The position numbers and the translations under genes are program-made. Source: Algoriphagus mannitolivorans DSM 15301 (GTDB lineage Bacteria > Bacteroidota > Bacteroidia > Cytophagales > Cyclobacteriaceae). Taken from it: a DNA stretch of 64,000 nucleotides. Shown here in pieces: positions 35,826 to 45,192 of this stretch. The notes beneath the pieces were generated by a model. That model had not been told where the DNA came from and did not search any database. It saw only the letters and a program-made list of their open reading frames with translations. How positions within the stretch are numbered: the stretch's first letter is position 1; every line of letters starts with the position of its first letter. The stretch is taken from the NCBI RefSeq assembly GCF_000429425.1, contig NZ_KE386902.1, forward strand, positions 423,081 through 487,080, read 5' to 3'.

Positions 35826-36174
35826 ATGTATTTCCATCCCCATTTTGAATCCTTTTGTTTCACTGATCTAAATGGTTTTGTGCGCTTGCTCAGAAGCTAA
35901 GCAAGACTCCCAAGAAATCCCCTCAGAAACCTTCCGAAATGAGGTTTCTGCCACCGAAATCCGGGTGGCCACCTCCGAACCGAAAAGTTTTGACTACCTG
36001 ATTAATGGCACCGGGAAACTGGAAGCGCTCTCCGAAGTCAAAGCGCTTGTGGAGCGGGAAGGTTACTTGGATAAAGTCCAAGTGCTCGAAGGGCAGTTGG
36101 TCCAAAAAGGTCAAATCATCGCCACTCTCAATTTTAGGGAGGCGGAGTTTGAACTGGAAAATGAAATAGTATGA
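35826..36174 (+). pseudogene. Truncated and frameshifted hlyD-type adaptor (copy 1)
   Basis: From about 35887 this matches the 5' third of the intact adaptor gene at 37906 ('EAKQDSQEIPSETFRNEV', then 'KLEALSEVKALVEREGYL'); 11 of 86 aligned residues differ. The original ATG (35826) is out of frame with that stretch, and the lipoprotein signal is lost. The match breaks off after 'REAEF', where the second leader copy begins. Most DNA differences from the intact copy are silent, so both lines were under selection before this one was broken. An ATG at 35872 could give a 100-residue product without signal peptide. Confidence 0.85.
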
Positions 36175-36480
36175 TCCCAAACACACTTTTGTCTTTTCCA
36201 AGGGGCTTTGGATTCGCAATGGCGATGCATTTCTGGAATGCGAAGAAGGACTACAGAGGGTTTAGTTCCCTTTTCAGAAATAACCTAATTAGCTTTTATC
36301 CAGTCTGTTAGCATTACTAACAAAAAATTTTATCCTTGAAAATCAACTACTTGCCTAAAAGTGACAAAATATTTTAAAACTGTACTTGTTTTTTTTTTTT
36401 CGGTTGTTAGTTTTTTAACGAAAGATCAAGGTCGGCGCGCAGAGTCTGGATTTTTCAACAGAACCAAAGGTTGGTTCTGG
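36170..36480 (+). repeat. Duplicated leader region, copy 2
   Basis: Second copy of 33967-34280. It abuts the hlyD relic at its left end, giving the tandem-duplication junction near 36165-36172. The inverted repeat here is TGTTAG/CTAACA (36306-36322): compared with copy 1, both members of a base pair have changed (A-T to T-A), so pairing is kept. The second dyad is GTTAG/TTAAC (36406-36419). It is followed by peptide gene 2 after 33 nt. Confidence 0.85.
36459..36479 (+). promoter_or_regulatory. Conserved leader hairpin, copy 2
   Basis: CAGAACCAA and TTGGTTCTG form a perfect 9-bp inverted repeat with a 3-nt loop. Copy 1 has one G-T at the same stem. Confidence 0.65.
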
Positions 36481-36513
36481 AATAGTTTCAATTAAACAAA
36501 CTTTTGAAAAATT

Positions 36514-36714
36514 ATGAAAAAACTGTTAATTCTATTTTCGGGCCTTTTATTTCTCACAGGGGTAGAGGCAATTTCTTGCTCGGCAAGCTATGATTGCGCA
36601 GGGGGAAGTTCTATTAGCTGTACTGGAGATACACAATGTAACTCCGGTAGAGGTTGGGTAGAATGTACTTATAGTGATGGTGGGCGTGCTTTTAATGCAT
36701 GCCCAGAAATGTAA
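36514..36714 (+). CDS. Small secreted six-cysteine peptide 2 (NVEALA-like)
   Basis: The 66-residue product has a signal peptide ending near 'GVEA' (residues 16-19), then a mature part with cysteines at 22, 28, 36, 42, 51 and 63. The cleavage-site string GVEA, the glycine/serine-rich cysteine pattern and 'WVEC' resemble the NVEALA family of small Bacteroidota proteins often found beside 6-bladed propeller proteins; this is a resemblance from memory, not a proven match. It shares GRAF and six cysteines with peptide 1. The propeller lipoprotein gene starts 58 nt later. Function unknown. Confidence 0.78.
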   Translation: MKKLLILFSGLLFLTGVEAISCSASYDCAGGSSISCTGDTQCNSGRGWVECTYSDGGRAFNACPEM

Positions 36715-36772
36715 ATTAATTCTCTTTTGGGATTCAAAAGAATCCCCTTTTCCATAATTTTAAAAATAGGAT

Positions 36773-37798
36773 ATGAAAACCATACTTTATTTTGCAATTG
36801 TAGGCTTCTTTTTTTTGGGATGTAGAAATGAAGAACCAAAGGATGTAGAACTAATTGTGCTAAAACCCCAAAGGGTTATTTCACAGATTGATAGTCTTTT
36901 TTTTGTTAGAGTAAGCTTAAATAGTAAAAAAGATAATGTCTTTGTTTTGAGTCAGAATCCTTCTTTGTTGGTAAAGACGAATTCCAAGTTTGAGCCGTTA
37001 TGGGTCTATGACAAAGAAGGTGAAGGTCCATCTGATTTGAGCTATCCAGAGCAATCCATTATCATTGAGGATAAAATTTATGTTTTAGATCATGGTAACC
37101 AAAGTATAAAGGTTTTTGAAACTTCAAATGGTAGTTTTGTTCAATCGTTTCGGATCCCAGAGCGTGTTTCAAACCATAGATTTGATATTTCAAAAGAAGG
37201 TAATTTTTACTTTTCTATTTTAGGATTGCAGGAGGGAAACTCAGTAATTGAAGTTGACTCAGCAGGTAATCTGATAAAGCATTTAGGGGTTAATTTTCCT
37301 GAAACTGGAATTGGTTCAAATCGTCAAATGAAGTATTTCCAATTAGATAATGAAGATAATATAATATTTATAGGGGCAAGTTTGCCTTATGTTGAAATTA
37401 TAAATAGTAAAGGTGGGAGTATTAAAAGATTCTCTTTGGAGGATTTTGAGCCTATAAAAAGAGCTTTGGATTCGTTAGAAAATGATATAAAAACAAACAA
37501 AAGGGGAATGGCAACAAACTCTATTCCTTCTTTTATAGTAGATGCCCAATATGTAAATGGTAAATTATATATATCTTTTACAGATAGAATTGGACTTGAT
37601 AGAAGTAAAGCAAGAAATCTCTTAGAATTTAAAATTAATAAGGAGGTTTGCGAATTGACAAGAATGATAAAGCTTCAAACTGATACTAAAGATGATGGTT
37701 TTCATCCTCGAAATTTTTATGTGGATTCAGAAAATAATAGACTACTTGTACAAGGTTTAATTACTGGTCAAATCTATGAATTTGACCTGCCTGAATAG
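36773..37798 (+). CDS. 6-bladed beta-propeller lipoprotein 2
   Basis: The 341-residue product has a lipoprotein signal (lipobox FLGC, Cys17) and NHL/6-bladed-propeller type strands: 'VYDKEGEGPSDLSYPEQ', 'IYVLDHGNQSIKVFETSNG', 'FYVDSENNRLLVQGLITGQ'. This is the 6-bladed propeller family often partnered with NVEALA peptides in Bacteroides. It is AT-rich. It occupies the same slot as lipoprotein 1 in the duplicated module but is not clearly its paralogue. The gap to hlyD (37799-37905) keeps a short stretch 'TTCAATTACTC' that also precedes the hlyD relic. Confidence 0.83.
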   Translation: MKTILYFAIVGFFFLGCRNEEPKDVELIVLKPQRVISQIDSLFFVRVSLNSKKDNVFVLSQNPSLLVKTNSKFEPLWVYDKEGEGPSDLSYPEQSIIIEDKIYVLDHGNQSIKVFETSNGSFVQSFRIPERVSNHRFDISKEGNFYFSILGLQEGNSVIEVDSAGNLIKHLGVNFPETGIGSNRQMKYFQLDNEDNIIFIGASLPYVEIINSKGGSIKRFSLEDFEPIKRALDSLENDIKTNKRGMATNSIPSFIVDAQYVNGKLYISFTDRIGLDRSKARNLLEFKINKEVCELTRMIKLQTDTKDDGFHPRNFYVDSENNRLLVQGLITGQIYEFDLPE

Positions 37799-37905
37799 AA
37801 TTCGTTTATACCATCAATGCGTACTTTGGGATTTTCCCTTTATTGAGATTTTAGATTAGGATTTTATTAAACTATCTTAGTTCAATTACTCCCAACTCGT
37901 ACCCC

Positions 37906-38976
37906 ATGCGTTTTTTAGACCCAATCTTATTGCTTTGTTTTTTGGCACTATTCTCCTGCTCCGAAGCGAAGCAAGACTCCCAAGAAATCCCCTCGGAAAC
38001 CTTCCGAAATGAGGTCTCTGCCACCGAAGTTCGGGTGGCCCAAGCCGAACGAAAAAGTTTTGATTACCTGATCAATGCCACTGGCAAGTTGGAGGCTCTC
38101 TCCGAGGTTAAGGCCCTCGTGGAGCGAGAAGGCTACTTGGAAAAGGTCCAAGTACTCGAAGGGCAATTTGTCCAAAAAGGTCAAGTCATCGCTACCTTCG
38201 ACCGTCGGGAGGCAGAGTTTGCGCTGGATAAAGCCAAAATCAATCTCATCAAAGCCCAATCGGAATTGGAGGTCTTGAAAGTCCAATTCCAACTCGCTTT
38301 GGAATCCAAGGATCCTCAGGTGGTGAAGACTGTCCAAGAGCGGATCCGGGTTAACTCCGGGCTTTCCTTGGCGGAAGTGGAGCTCAAAGAAGCCGAACTG
38401 AATCTGGCAAGATGCGAAGTCCGTGCCCCAGTCTCCGGGCGGATCGCCAATATCAAGTTCAAAGAAGGCAGTTTAGTTACCAAAAATGCGGAGTTTGCCG
38501 AGATCCTGTCTACGGATCAGCTTTTGCTCCGGGTCAAAGTGCTGGAATCTGACGTTCCCCTGATTTCGTCCAGCCAAAAAGCTGAGATCTATCCCATCTC
38601 TGACCCTCAAAATGCCCTTCAAGGGACTGTTTTGGCCATCAATCCCAAGGTGGATGAGAACGGGTTAGTAGAGGTGACCTTGCGTTTGGCAACTTCTAAA
38701 AATCTCCTGCCCGGCATGAATGCCAGAGCGATCATCCGCGCTCCTCAAAGCAATAGTTTGGTGGTCCCCAAAGATGCAGTGGTCTTCCGATCTGGAAGAG
38801 CAGTGGTCTTTACCGTAGAAAACGGGAAAGAATCCAAGTGGAATTATGTGGAAGTTGGCCGGGACAATGGCCGGGAGATCGAAGTATTGGATGGAATCCC
38901 CGAAAACGCCACTGTGATCACCAGCAATAATCTCCAGTTGGCTCATCAGGCTCCGGTCAAAATCGTAACTGAGTAA
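37906..38976 (+). CDS. RND efflux periplasmic adaptor (HlyD/MFP family), intact copy
   Basis: This 356-residue membrane-fusion protein is lipid-anchored (lipobox LFSC, Cys19). After the N-terminal strands comes the lipoyl half 'VEREGYLEKVQVLEGQFVQK', a helical hairpin (about 95-165), then the second lipoyl half 'RCEVRAPVSGRIANIKFKEG'. Barrel and membrane-proximal domains follow ('PGMNARAIIRAP', 'VVPKDAVVFRSG'). It bridges inner-membrane RND pumps to an outer-membrane channel. It precedes two RND genes by 3 nt, so the three form one operon. Its upstream partner in the module is the peptide/lipoprotein pair. No TolC-type gene is in this operon; it may borrow one. Confidence 0.92.
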   Translation: MRFLDPILLLCFLALFSCSEAKQDSQEIPSETFRNEVSATEVRVAQAERKSFDYLINATGKLEALSEVKALVEREGYLEKVQVLEGQFVQKGQVIATFDRREAEFALDKAKINLIKAQSELEVLKVQFQLALESKDPQVVKTVQERIRVNSGLSLAEVELKEAELNLARCEVRAPVSGRIANIKFKEGSLVTKNAEFAEILSTDQLLLRVKVLESDVPLISSSQKAEIYPISDPQNALQGTVLAINPKVDENGLVEVTLRLATSKNLLPGMNARAIIRAPQSNSLVVPKDAVVFRSGRAVVFTVENGKESKWNYVEVGRDNGREIEVLDGIPENATVITSNNLQLAHQAPVKIVTE

Positions 38977-38979
38977 GGG

Positions 38980-41900
38980 ATGATTCGATTTTTGCTGGAG
39001 CGGCCCATTGCGGTATTGATGTCTTTTTTGGCCCTGTTGGTATTCTCAGGGATCGTTTTGCGCTTGTTGCCGATTTCTCTTTTGCCTCCGATCGACGTTC
39101 CCCAGATCGTAGTCAAGGTCACTTATCCCAATGCTTCCCCAGAATCCATCGAGCAGAATGTCCTTCAACAAGTCCGTGAGGGTCTGATCACGCTCAATGG
39201 CCTGGAGGAAATGGAAAGCAAGGCAGGCTCCGAAATCGGGACGGTTCGGCTGACTTTCGATTATGGCACCCGAATGGAATTGGCGTATATCGAAGTCAAT
39301 GAAAAGATCGACCGCCTGACCAATTCCCTTCCCAAGGATCTTCCACGTCCCGAGGTGATCCGGATAAATACTTCCGATATCCCCGTCGCCCGAGTCCAAG
39401 TGATCCCCAAAGCCAATTCGGATGCCGTGGAGGTGAGTTTGCTCACGGAGAATGTGCTGAAAAAGCGGATTGAGCAGTTGCAGGGAGTCTCTTTGGTGGA
39501 TATCAACGGGAAGCGGGAGCGGATTATTTCCGTGCAGCCCAACTTGGAAGCTTTGGCGGCTTTGCGGATGACTCAGCAAAATCTGATCGAAGCCGTGCAG
39601 GCCGGAAATGCCGAACTTCCCGGGATTTCGGTCAAGGATGGTCAGTTTCGCTATTTCCTGAGATTGGCCACCCGGGTGGATACCCCGGAAGACATTGCAG
39701 CTTTGCCAGTCAGATCTCCCAATGGAACTATTGTCCCTCTGGTAAGAGTGGCCCAGGTGCGCTATGAAACTCAGGAAATGTTGGGCTATCATCTGTTTGG
39801 AATGGAAGAGGGCTTGGTCATCACGGTTCACAAACAGGCTTCCGCCAAAATGAACGAATTGATCCCCGAGCTGAAAAAGTCCTTGGACTATTTCCGGGAG
39901 GACTACCCTCAGGTGGAGTTTGCGCTCACTCAAGATCAAAGCAACCTCCTCAATGCCGCTATTTCCAATTTGGGGACCAGCTTGTTGTTTGGGGGGATTT
40001 TCGCCTTTGCCGTCTTGTTTTTGTTCATCAAAGATTTTCGGATTCCCCTGATTATGGGGATTAGTTTGCCGACTTCTCTCCTGATCAGCTTTCTGGTTTT
40101 CTACTTTTTCGATATCTCCATTTCCATCATTTCCCTTTCCGGCTTGGCTTTAGGAATCGGGATGCTGATTGACAATGCGATCATTGTGCTGGACAACATC
40201 ACCCGGAAGCGGGAGTCTGGGCTTCCTCTTTTCGAAGCCTGTGTGCAGGGCGCCAACGAGGTGATGGGGGCTTTAGTGAGTTCTGTACTCACCACTTTAG
40301 CGGTATTTGTTCCGCTCGTGTTCTTGAGTGGGATTTCGGGAGCCTTGTTCTACGATCAGGCAGTCGCAGTGGCAGCTATCCTTTCTGTTTCCCTTTTGGT
40401 GGCCTTTGTGCTCTTGCCCTTGTTGTATTGGTTGATTTTCAGGGTGGGAAAAAGTGATTCCAGCAAAGGAGAACCCGTGCTTTTTCAGCGGGTTTTGGGG
40501 GTATATGAGCGAGGATTCGAGTGGATTTTCCTTCGGAAAAAAGTGGCATTGATCGGATTTTTGATCTTGATTCCTGTAGGCATGGGTTTGGGCTGGGTGT
40601 TGAAAACCACCGGTTTGCCGGAACTGGAAAAAACGGATGCCACGCTGGAGATCGACTGGAATGAACCGATATCTGCTGCCCAAAACCGGGACCGCATGCT
40701 CCAACTTATATCCGGCTTGGAGACCTTTGCCCAGGCGGAGGCCGATGTAGGGGTGAGGCAGTTCTTGCTTTTTGACGGAGACAATTCCATCCAAAAATCC
40801 CTGCTATATCTCCTTTTTTCCTCAGAAACTGAAAAAGACCAACAATTGGAAATCCTCAGAACCCGGATAGGGAAGGAATATCCTCTGGCCACTTTTGTTT
40901 TGGGGGATGCCCCGAATGCCTTTGATCAGTTGTTCAGTTCCAGCATGCCGTATTACGAAGTCAGATGGAAGGATTTGACTCAGAAAAAACCGATCCCTGC
41001 TTCCCAAATGAAGCCCTGGCTGGAGGATTTCCCGGAGAAAAACTGGGTTCCTGGTCCGGGTTTGCAGGAAGAAAGTTCAGTTATTTTCAGTCTGCTAGCT
41101 GACAAACTTGCCCTGTACCAAATCCCCGTGGAAAATGTTCAGGATCAGCTTTCCAAATTGTTCGGGGTTTTTACCATTACAGATATCCGGCGATTTGGGG
41201 AAGTGACGCCGATTCGCCTCCGGGAAAATCAGGGGCGATTTGAGGATTTGCTTCGGAATACTCGGGTTTATGCCTCGGACAGTACTTCTTATCTGCTGGG
41301 AGAGTTTGTGGATTATCGCTACGCTGATCAATACAAATATGTCACCGCAGACCGGGGAGGCATTTACCAAAGCTTGGAGATCAGGGCTGAAAATCCGGAT
41401 AAAAACCGAAAAGCCTATTTGGATTGGGGGATTTCCAAAAATCTCGGGGTAGATGTCAAAGGGCAGTATTTCAAAGATCTGGAAAACGTCCGCCAACTCA
41501 TTGCCATTCTCGGGATTTCAGTTTTGCTGCTTTACTTCATTCTGGCGGCCCAGTTTGAGAGTTTCGTGCAGCCCTTGATTGTGGTGTTTACCCTGCCCTT
41601 AGGGATCGGAGGGGCATTTTTGATTCTCCTGCTGACAGGCTCGACTTTGAATGTGATGTCGGCGATTGGTTTGGTAGTGATGCTGGGGATCATGGTGAAT
41701 GACGCGATCCTGAAGATTGATACCATTAACCGGCTGAAGGTTCAGTTTTCATTGGAAAAAGGCCTGAGTGGATTTCCACTTTTGGAGGCGGCACTCCATG
41801 AGGCCGGAAAAATCCGGCTCAAGCCCATTTTGATGACTTCGATCACGACGATTTTGGCTTTGATTCCGATTATTTTCAGTTCGGGATTGGGTGCGGATCT

Positions 41901-42024
41901 GCAAAGGCCCTTGGTGTATGCGGTGATTGGAGGTTTGACGATTGGAACGTTGACGGCATTGTATTTCGTGCCGCTGATGTATTGGTTTTTGGAGGTGACG
42001 GTAGGCAAAAAGGAAAAGCTATGA
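38980..42024 (+). CDS. RND efflux transporter permease, first of a pair
   Basis: A 1014-residue RND pump with the usual two halves of six helices and two large periplasmic loops. It opens 'MIRFLLERPIAVLMSFLALL'. In helix 4 the proton-relay region reads 'GIGMLIDNAIIVLDN', so the second of the two AcrB aspartates is Asn. In helix 10 it reads 'VVMLGIMVNDAILKID', where the AcrB lysine is replaced. This fits the non-AcrB RND branch common in Bacteroidota. It overlaps the next gene by 4 bases (ATGA), so two different subunits are likely made at matched levels and may form a mixed trimer. Substrate unknown. Confidence 0.92.
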   Translation: MIRFLLERPIAVLMSFLALLVFSGIVLRLLPISLLPPIDVPQIVVKVTYPNASPESIEQNVLQQVREGLITLNGLEEMESKAGSEIGTVRLTFDYGTRMELAYIEVNEKIDRLTNSLPKDLPRPEVIRINTSDIPVARVQVIPKANSDAVEVSLLTENVLKKRIEQLQGVSLVDINGKRERIISVQPNLEALAALRMTQQNLIEAVQAGNAELPGISVKDGQFRYFLRLATRVDTPEDIAALPVRSPNGTIVPLVRVAQVRYETQEMLGYHLFGMEEGLVITVHKQASAKMNELIPELKKSLDYFREDYPQVEFALTQDQSNLLNAAISNLGTSLLFGGIFAFAVLFLFIKDFRIPLIMGISLPTSLLISFLVFYFFDISISIISLSGLALGIGMLIDNAIIVLDNITRKRESGLPLFEACVQGANEVMGALVSSVLTTLAVFVPLVFLSGISGALFYDQAVAVAAILSVSLLVAFVLLPLLYWLIFRVGKSDSSKGEPVLFQRVLGVYERGFEWIFLRKKVALIGFLILIPVGMGLGWVLKTTGLPELEKTDATLEIDWNEPISAAQNRDRMLQLISGLETFAQAEADVGVRQFLLFDGDNSIQKSLLYLLFSSETEKDQQLEILRTRIGKEYPLATFVLGDAPNAFDQLFSSSMPYYEVRWKDLTQKKPIPASQMKPWLEDFPEKNWVPGPGLQEESSVIFSLLADKLALYQIPVENVQDQLSKLFGVFTITDIRRFGEVTPIRLRENQGRFEDLLRNTRVYASDSTSYLLGEFVDYRYADQYKYVTADRGGIYQSLEIRAENPDKNRKAYLDWGISKNLGVDVKGQYFKDLENVRQLIAILGISVLLLYFILAAQFESFVQPLIVVFTLPLGIGGAFLILLLTGSTLNVMSAIGLVVMLGIMVNDAILKIDTINRLKVQFSLEKGLSGFPLLEAALHEAGKIRLKPILMTSITTILALIPIIFSSGLGADLQRPLVYAVIGGLTIGTLTALYFVPLMYWFLEVTVGKKEKL

Positions 42025-45000
42025 CACCATTCCGGGTTCTGATTGCTTTTGTGGTTTTGGGAATTCTGGGCTTCGCCACAGTTCCCTTGCTATCCGTGGA
42101 TTTGAATCCCAGAGAGCGGGAACCTGTACTTTCAATCAGCTTTTCTATCCCGCAGTCTTCTCCTGAAATAATCGAAAAACTGGCAACCTCTCCGCTGGAA
42201 GGAGCTTTTTCTCAGTTGACCGAACTGAAAAAGATCGAGTCGGTCTCCAATTATGACCGGGGTTCCATCACGCTTCGCTTCGACAAAAAGGCGGACATGG
42301 AGCTGAAAAAATTTGAGGTACTGGCACTGATTCGCCAGGTCTATCCCAAACTGGACGAGCGCCTGAGCTATCCGGTGGTTACCCAAAGTGCCCAATCCCG
42401 TTCTGATTTCAAAACCCCGATTTTGACCTATAGCGTGAATGGGCCTTTTGCATCTTTTGAGATCCGTAAAATCACCGAAGATGTTCTAAAGCCCGCCGTG
42501 ACCCGCTTCGCAGAAGTAGAGGAGGTTCAAGTCAGAGGGGCTAACGAATTGCAGCTGTTTGTCACCTTCGATGTGCAAAAAATGCAGGCTTTTGGCATCA
42601 GCCGGGCTATGCTCCAGCAAAGAATCGCCACGGCTTTTGGGCAAAAGTACCCGGGTACCGTGTTCAATTCCCGGGGAGAGACCTTGTTTGTGACATTGGA
42701 TCGAAAACTCCATGACCTGGAGCAGTTGGAAAATCTGATGGTTGCCCAAGTTTCAGGGAAGGAGATCCGCCTGAGAGACTTGGCCAAGGTCTCTTTGGAA
42801 GAAGCCAAGCCCATCAATTTTTACCGGATCAACGGGAATAATTCCGTCACCCTGAGCATTTACAACCGGGATGGGGTGAATAAGGTGCTCTTGGCGAAGG
42901 AGCTGAAAAGCTCCCTCGAAGCTGCCAAAATCAATCTTCCCGCGGGTACCGAACTTCGATTGGAGAACGACGATACCGAGTTTTTGGAGAAGGAACTCAA
43001 CAAAATCTACCAGCGATCCGGCTTGTCGATTTTGATCCTGATCGCCTTTATTTTCCTGATTAACCGCAATTGGAGATACCTCAGCATTCTGTTTTTGGGG
43101 ATTGTAATCAACTTGAGTTTGACATCCATGATCCTCTATTTTTTGGGAGTAGATATTCATTTGTACTCCATTGCAGGTCTGACGATCAGCTTTGGCTTGG
43201 TAGTGGACAATGCGATCGTGATGATCGATCACCTGCATAAATACCGAAACCGAAAGGTATTTCTGGCCTTACTGGCGGCTTCTTTGACCACCGTTGCTGC
43301 CTTGCTGTTGGTGCTCTTGCTGCCGGAGGAGGATCGAAGAAATCTCACAGAATTTTCCATTGTGGTATCGGTCATGCTGGGGGTGAGTTTGTTGGTGGCT
43401 TTGTTTTTCACCCCGGCTTTTTACCAGGTTCTTTTCGGAGAAAAGCAAAAACAAGGAAGAAAACTGACCCTTTCCCAACTCCGAAATAGAGTTGGCTGGA
43501 TGAATCGCTATGAGCGAATGATCGGTGGAACGGCCCGTTTTCGAAAGACATTTCTTTTCGGAGTGTTGCTGCTATTTGGTACTCCGATTTTTTTCTTGCC
43601 CTCCAAATGGGAAGGGCAGGAGTGGTACAATAAAACGGTGGGCAATACCTTTTACCAGGAAGAAATCCGGCCCTATGTGGATAAGGCACTGGGTGGATCT
43701 TTGCGGATGTTTGTCCGGGGAGTGTATGAGAAAAGTTCCTATCGGGAGCCAGAAAAAACCCGCTTGTATGTGACGGCAAGGCTTCCTTTTGGGAATACGC
43801 TGGAGCAGATGGACTTTATCATGCGGGAGTTTGAGGAGTATCTGAAAGGGGTGGGGGGAATTGATCAGTTTGTGACCCAAGTAGTCTCCGGACAATACGC
43901 TCAGATTGTGATTACCTTCAAAGAAGCCTATGAAAGAGGAGCATTGCCCTATCAGCTCAAGGGAAAATTGTCTGTGAAATCCACTGATTGGAGTGGAGCC
44001 CAGTGGAATATTTATGGGGTCGGACAAGGCTTTTACACCGGAGGTGGAGGGGATCAGATTCCTTCTTTCCGGGTGGAAATGAAAGGCTACAATTTCGATG
44101 AACTCGAGCGTCAATCCGCCAAACTGGCCGAAAAGCTCCTTCGTCACAAGCGGATTCAGACCGTGAATACCAACGAACGGCTGAACTATTACGAACAAAA
44201 AACCCAGGAGTATGTCCTCAGGTTGGATCAGACTCAAATTGCCTTGGGGGGAACTTCCCAGTATGAATTGGTGAATACGCTGCAGGATCTCTCGGAATCT
44301 CAGCGACCCTCGACCTATCTGAATCTTGCCGACCAAAATTATGGAGTGATCATTCAGGAAAAACAGGCTCCTGCTTTTTCCAAATACGATCTGGAGCAAA
44401 AAAGCCTGATCAGTGGGGAAGAAAAAATTGTAAAAATCTCTGATTTTGGGTCATTAAATCTGGAAACGACCACCAATGCCCTGCATAAAGAAGATCGGCA
44501 GTATATCCGGATCGTTTCTTTTGAATACATGGGTTCGGCTAAGTTTGGAAATGAATATCTGGAGGAAGTCCTGAAAGAACAGAAAGCCGAAATGCCGATC
44601 GGATACGAAGCCAAAAAGCAGGAATGGTCCTGGAACAGTGCCCAAGCCAAGCGGCAATATGGGTTGTTGGCATTATTGATCGTGGGAATTTTCTTTATCT
44701 GTACGATTCTATTCGAAAATTTCCGACAGCCCTTTTTGATCATCTTCTTGATTCCGATCAGCTTTATCGGGCTGTTTTTGATTTTCTCTTTGTTTGACTT
44801 CTACTTTGACCAGGGCGGTTATGCCGCTTTTGTGATGCTGGGAGGACTAGCCGTCAATGCCGGGATTTTTATTCTGAATGATTTCAATAACCGGAAGCAA
44901 GGCCTGTTCAATCGAAATTTGCTGAAATCCATCGCCGGAAAAGCTATCCCGATTTTGCTGACTGTGCTTTCTACTTGCTTTGGATTGATCCCGTTTTTGA

Positions 45001-45131
45001 TTGAAGGGCAAAATGAAATCTTTTGGTTTTCCTTGGCAATCGGGACTATCGGTGGATTGGTATTTAGTCTGCTGGGAGTATTCTGGATTTTGCCTGTGAT
45101 GATGTGGAGGAAGGTGAAAAAACTAGCATAA
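42021..45131 (+). CDS. RND efflux transporter permease, second of a pair
   Basis: A 1036-residue RND pump that starts with an ATG overlapping the previous stop. It is more divergent than its partner. Helix 4 reads 'SFGLVVDNAIVMIDHL', keeping one aspartate. Helix 10 reads 'VMLGGLAVNAGIFILNDF', with valine where AcrB has the relay lysine. The frame is open upstream to 41982, but coupled translation and the hydrophobic start 'MTPFRVLIAFVVLGILGF' favour 42021. Pairing of two unequal RND genes behind one adaptor recalls MdtBC-type heteromeric pumps. The reduced relay suggests it may rely on the partner for energy; that is inference. Confidence 0.9.
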   Translation: MTPFRVLIAFVVLGILGFATVPLLSVDLNPREREPVLSISFSIPQSSPEIIEKLATSPLEGAFSQLTELKKIESVSNYDRGSITLRFDKKADMELKKFEVLALIRQVYPKLDERLSYPVVTQSAQSRSDFKTPILTYSVNGPFASFEIRKITEDVLKPAVTRFAEVEEVQVRGANELQLFVTFDVQKMQAFGISRAMLQQRIATAFGQKYPGTVFNSRGETLFVTLDRKLHDLEQLENLMVAQVSGKEIRLRDLAKVSLEEAKPINFYRINGNNSVTLSIYNRDGVNKVLLAKELKSSLEAAKINLPAGTELRLENDDTEFLEKELNKIYQRSGLSILILIAFIFLINRNWRYLSILFLGIVINLSLTSMILYFLGVDIHLYSIAGLTISFGLVVDNAIVMIDHLHKYRNRKVFLALLAASLTTVAALLLVLLLPEEDRRNLTEFSIVVSVMLGVSLLVALFFTPAFYQVLFGEKQKQGRKLTLSQLRNRVGWMNRYERMIGGTARFRKTFLFGVLLLFGTPIFFLPSKWEGQEWYNKTVGNTFYQEEIRPYVDKALGGSLRMFVRGVYEKSSYREPEKTRLYVTARLPFGNTLEQMDFIMREFEEYLKGVGGIDQFVTQVVSGQYAQIVITFKEAYERGALPYQLKGKLSVKSTDWSGAQWNIYGVGQGFYTGGGGDQIPSFRVEMKGYNFDELERQSAKLAEKLLRHKRIQTVNTNERLNYYEQKTQEYVLRLDQTQIALGGTSQYELVNTLQDLSESQRPSTYLNLADQNYGVIIQEKQAPAFSKYDLEQKSLISGEEKIVKISDFGSLNLETTTNALHKEDRQYIRIVSFEYMGSAKFGNEYLEEVLKEQKAEMPIGYEAKKQEWSWNSAQAKRQYGLLALLIVGIFFICTILFENFRQPFLIIFLIPISFIGLFLIFSLFDFYFDQGGYAAFVMLGGLAVNAGIFILNDFNNRKQGLFNRNLLKSIAGKAIPILLTVLSTCFGLIPFLIEGQNEIFWFSLAIGTIGGLVFSLLGVFWILPVMMWRKVKKLA

Positions 45132-45192
45132 ATATAAATTGGGCTTGGTTGACCTTTTTTTAAATCAATTCAAGGATTTATAAGAAAACACT

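Noticed and set aside
35872..36174. A functional 100-residue adaptor-like protein
   Set aside because: Lacks the lipoprotein signal, hairpin and second lipoyl half; the upstream frame is shifted and the 3' end is cut by the second leader copy, so I call it a pseudogene.
39046..39939. 297-codon minus-strand open frame inside the first RND gene
   Set aside because: Rich in His, Gln and Arg with no fold or start signal; typical antisense shadow of a GC-richer gene.
43572..44399. 275-codon minus-strand open frame inside the second RND gene
   Set aside because: Same reason; the sense gene is intact across the whole interval.
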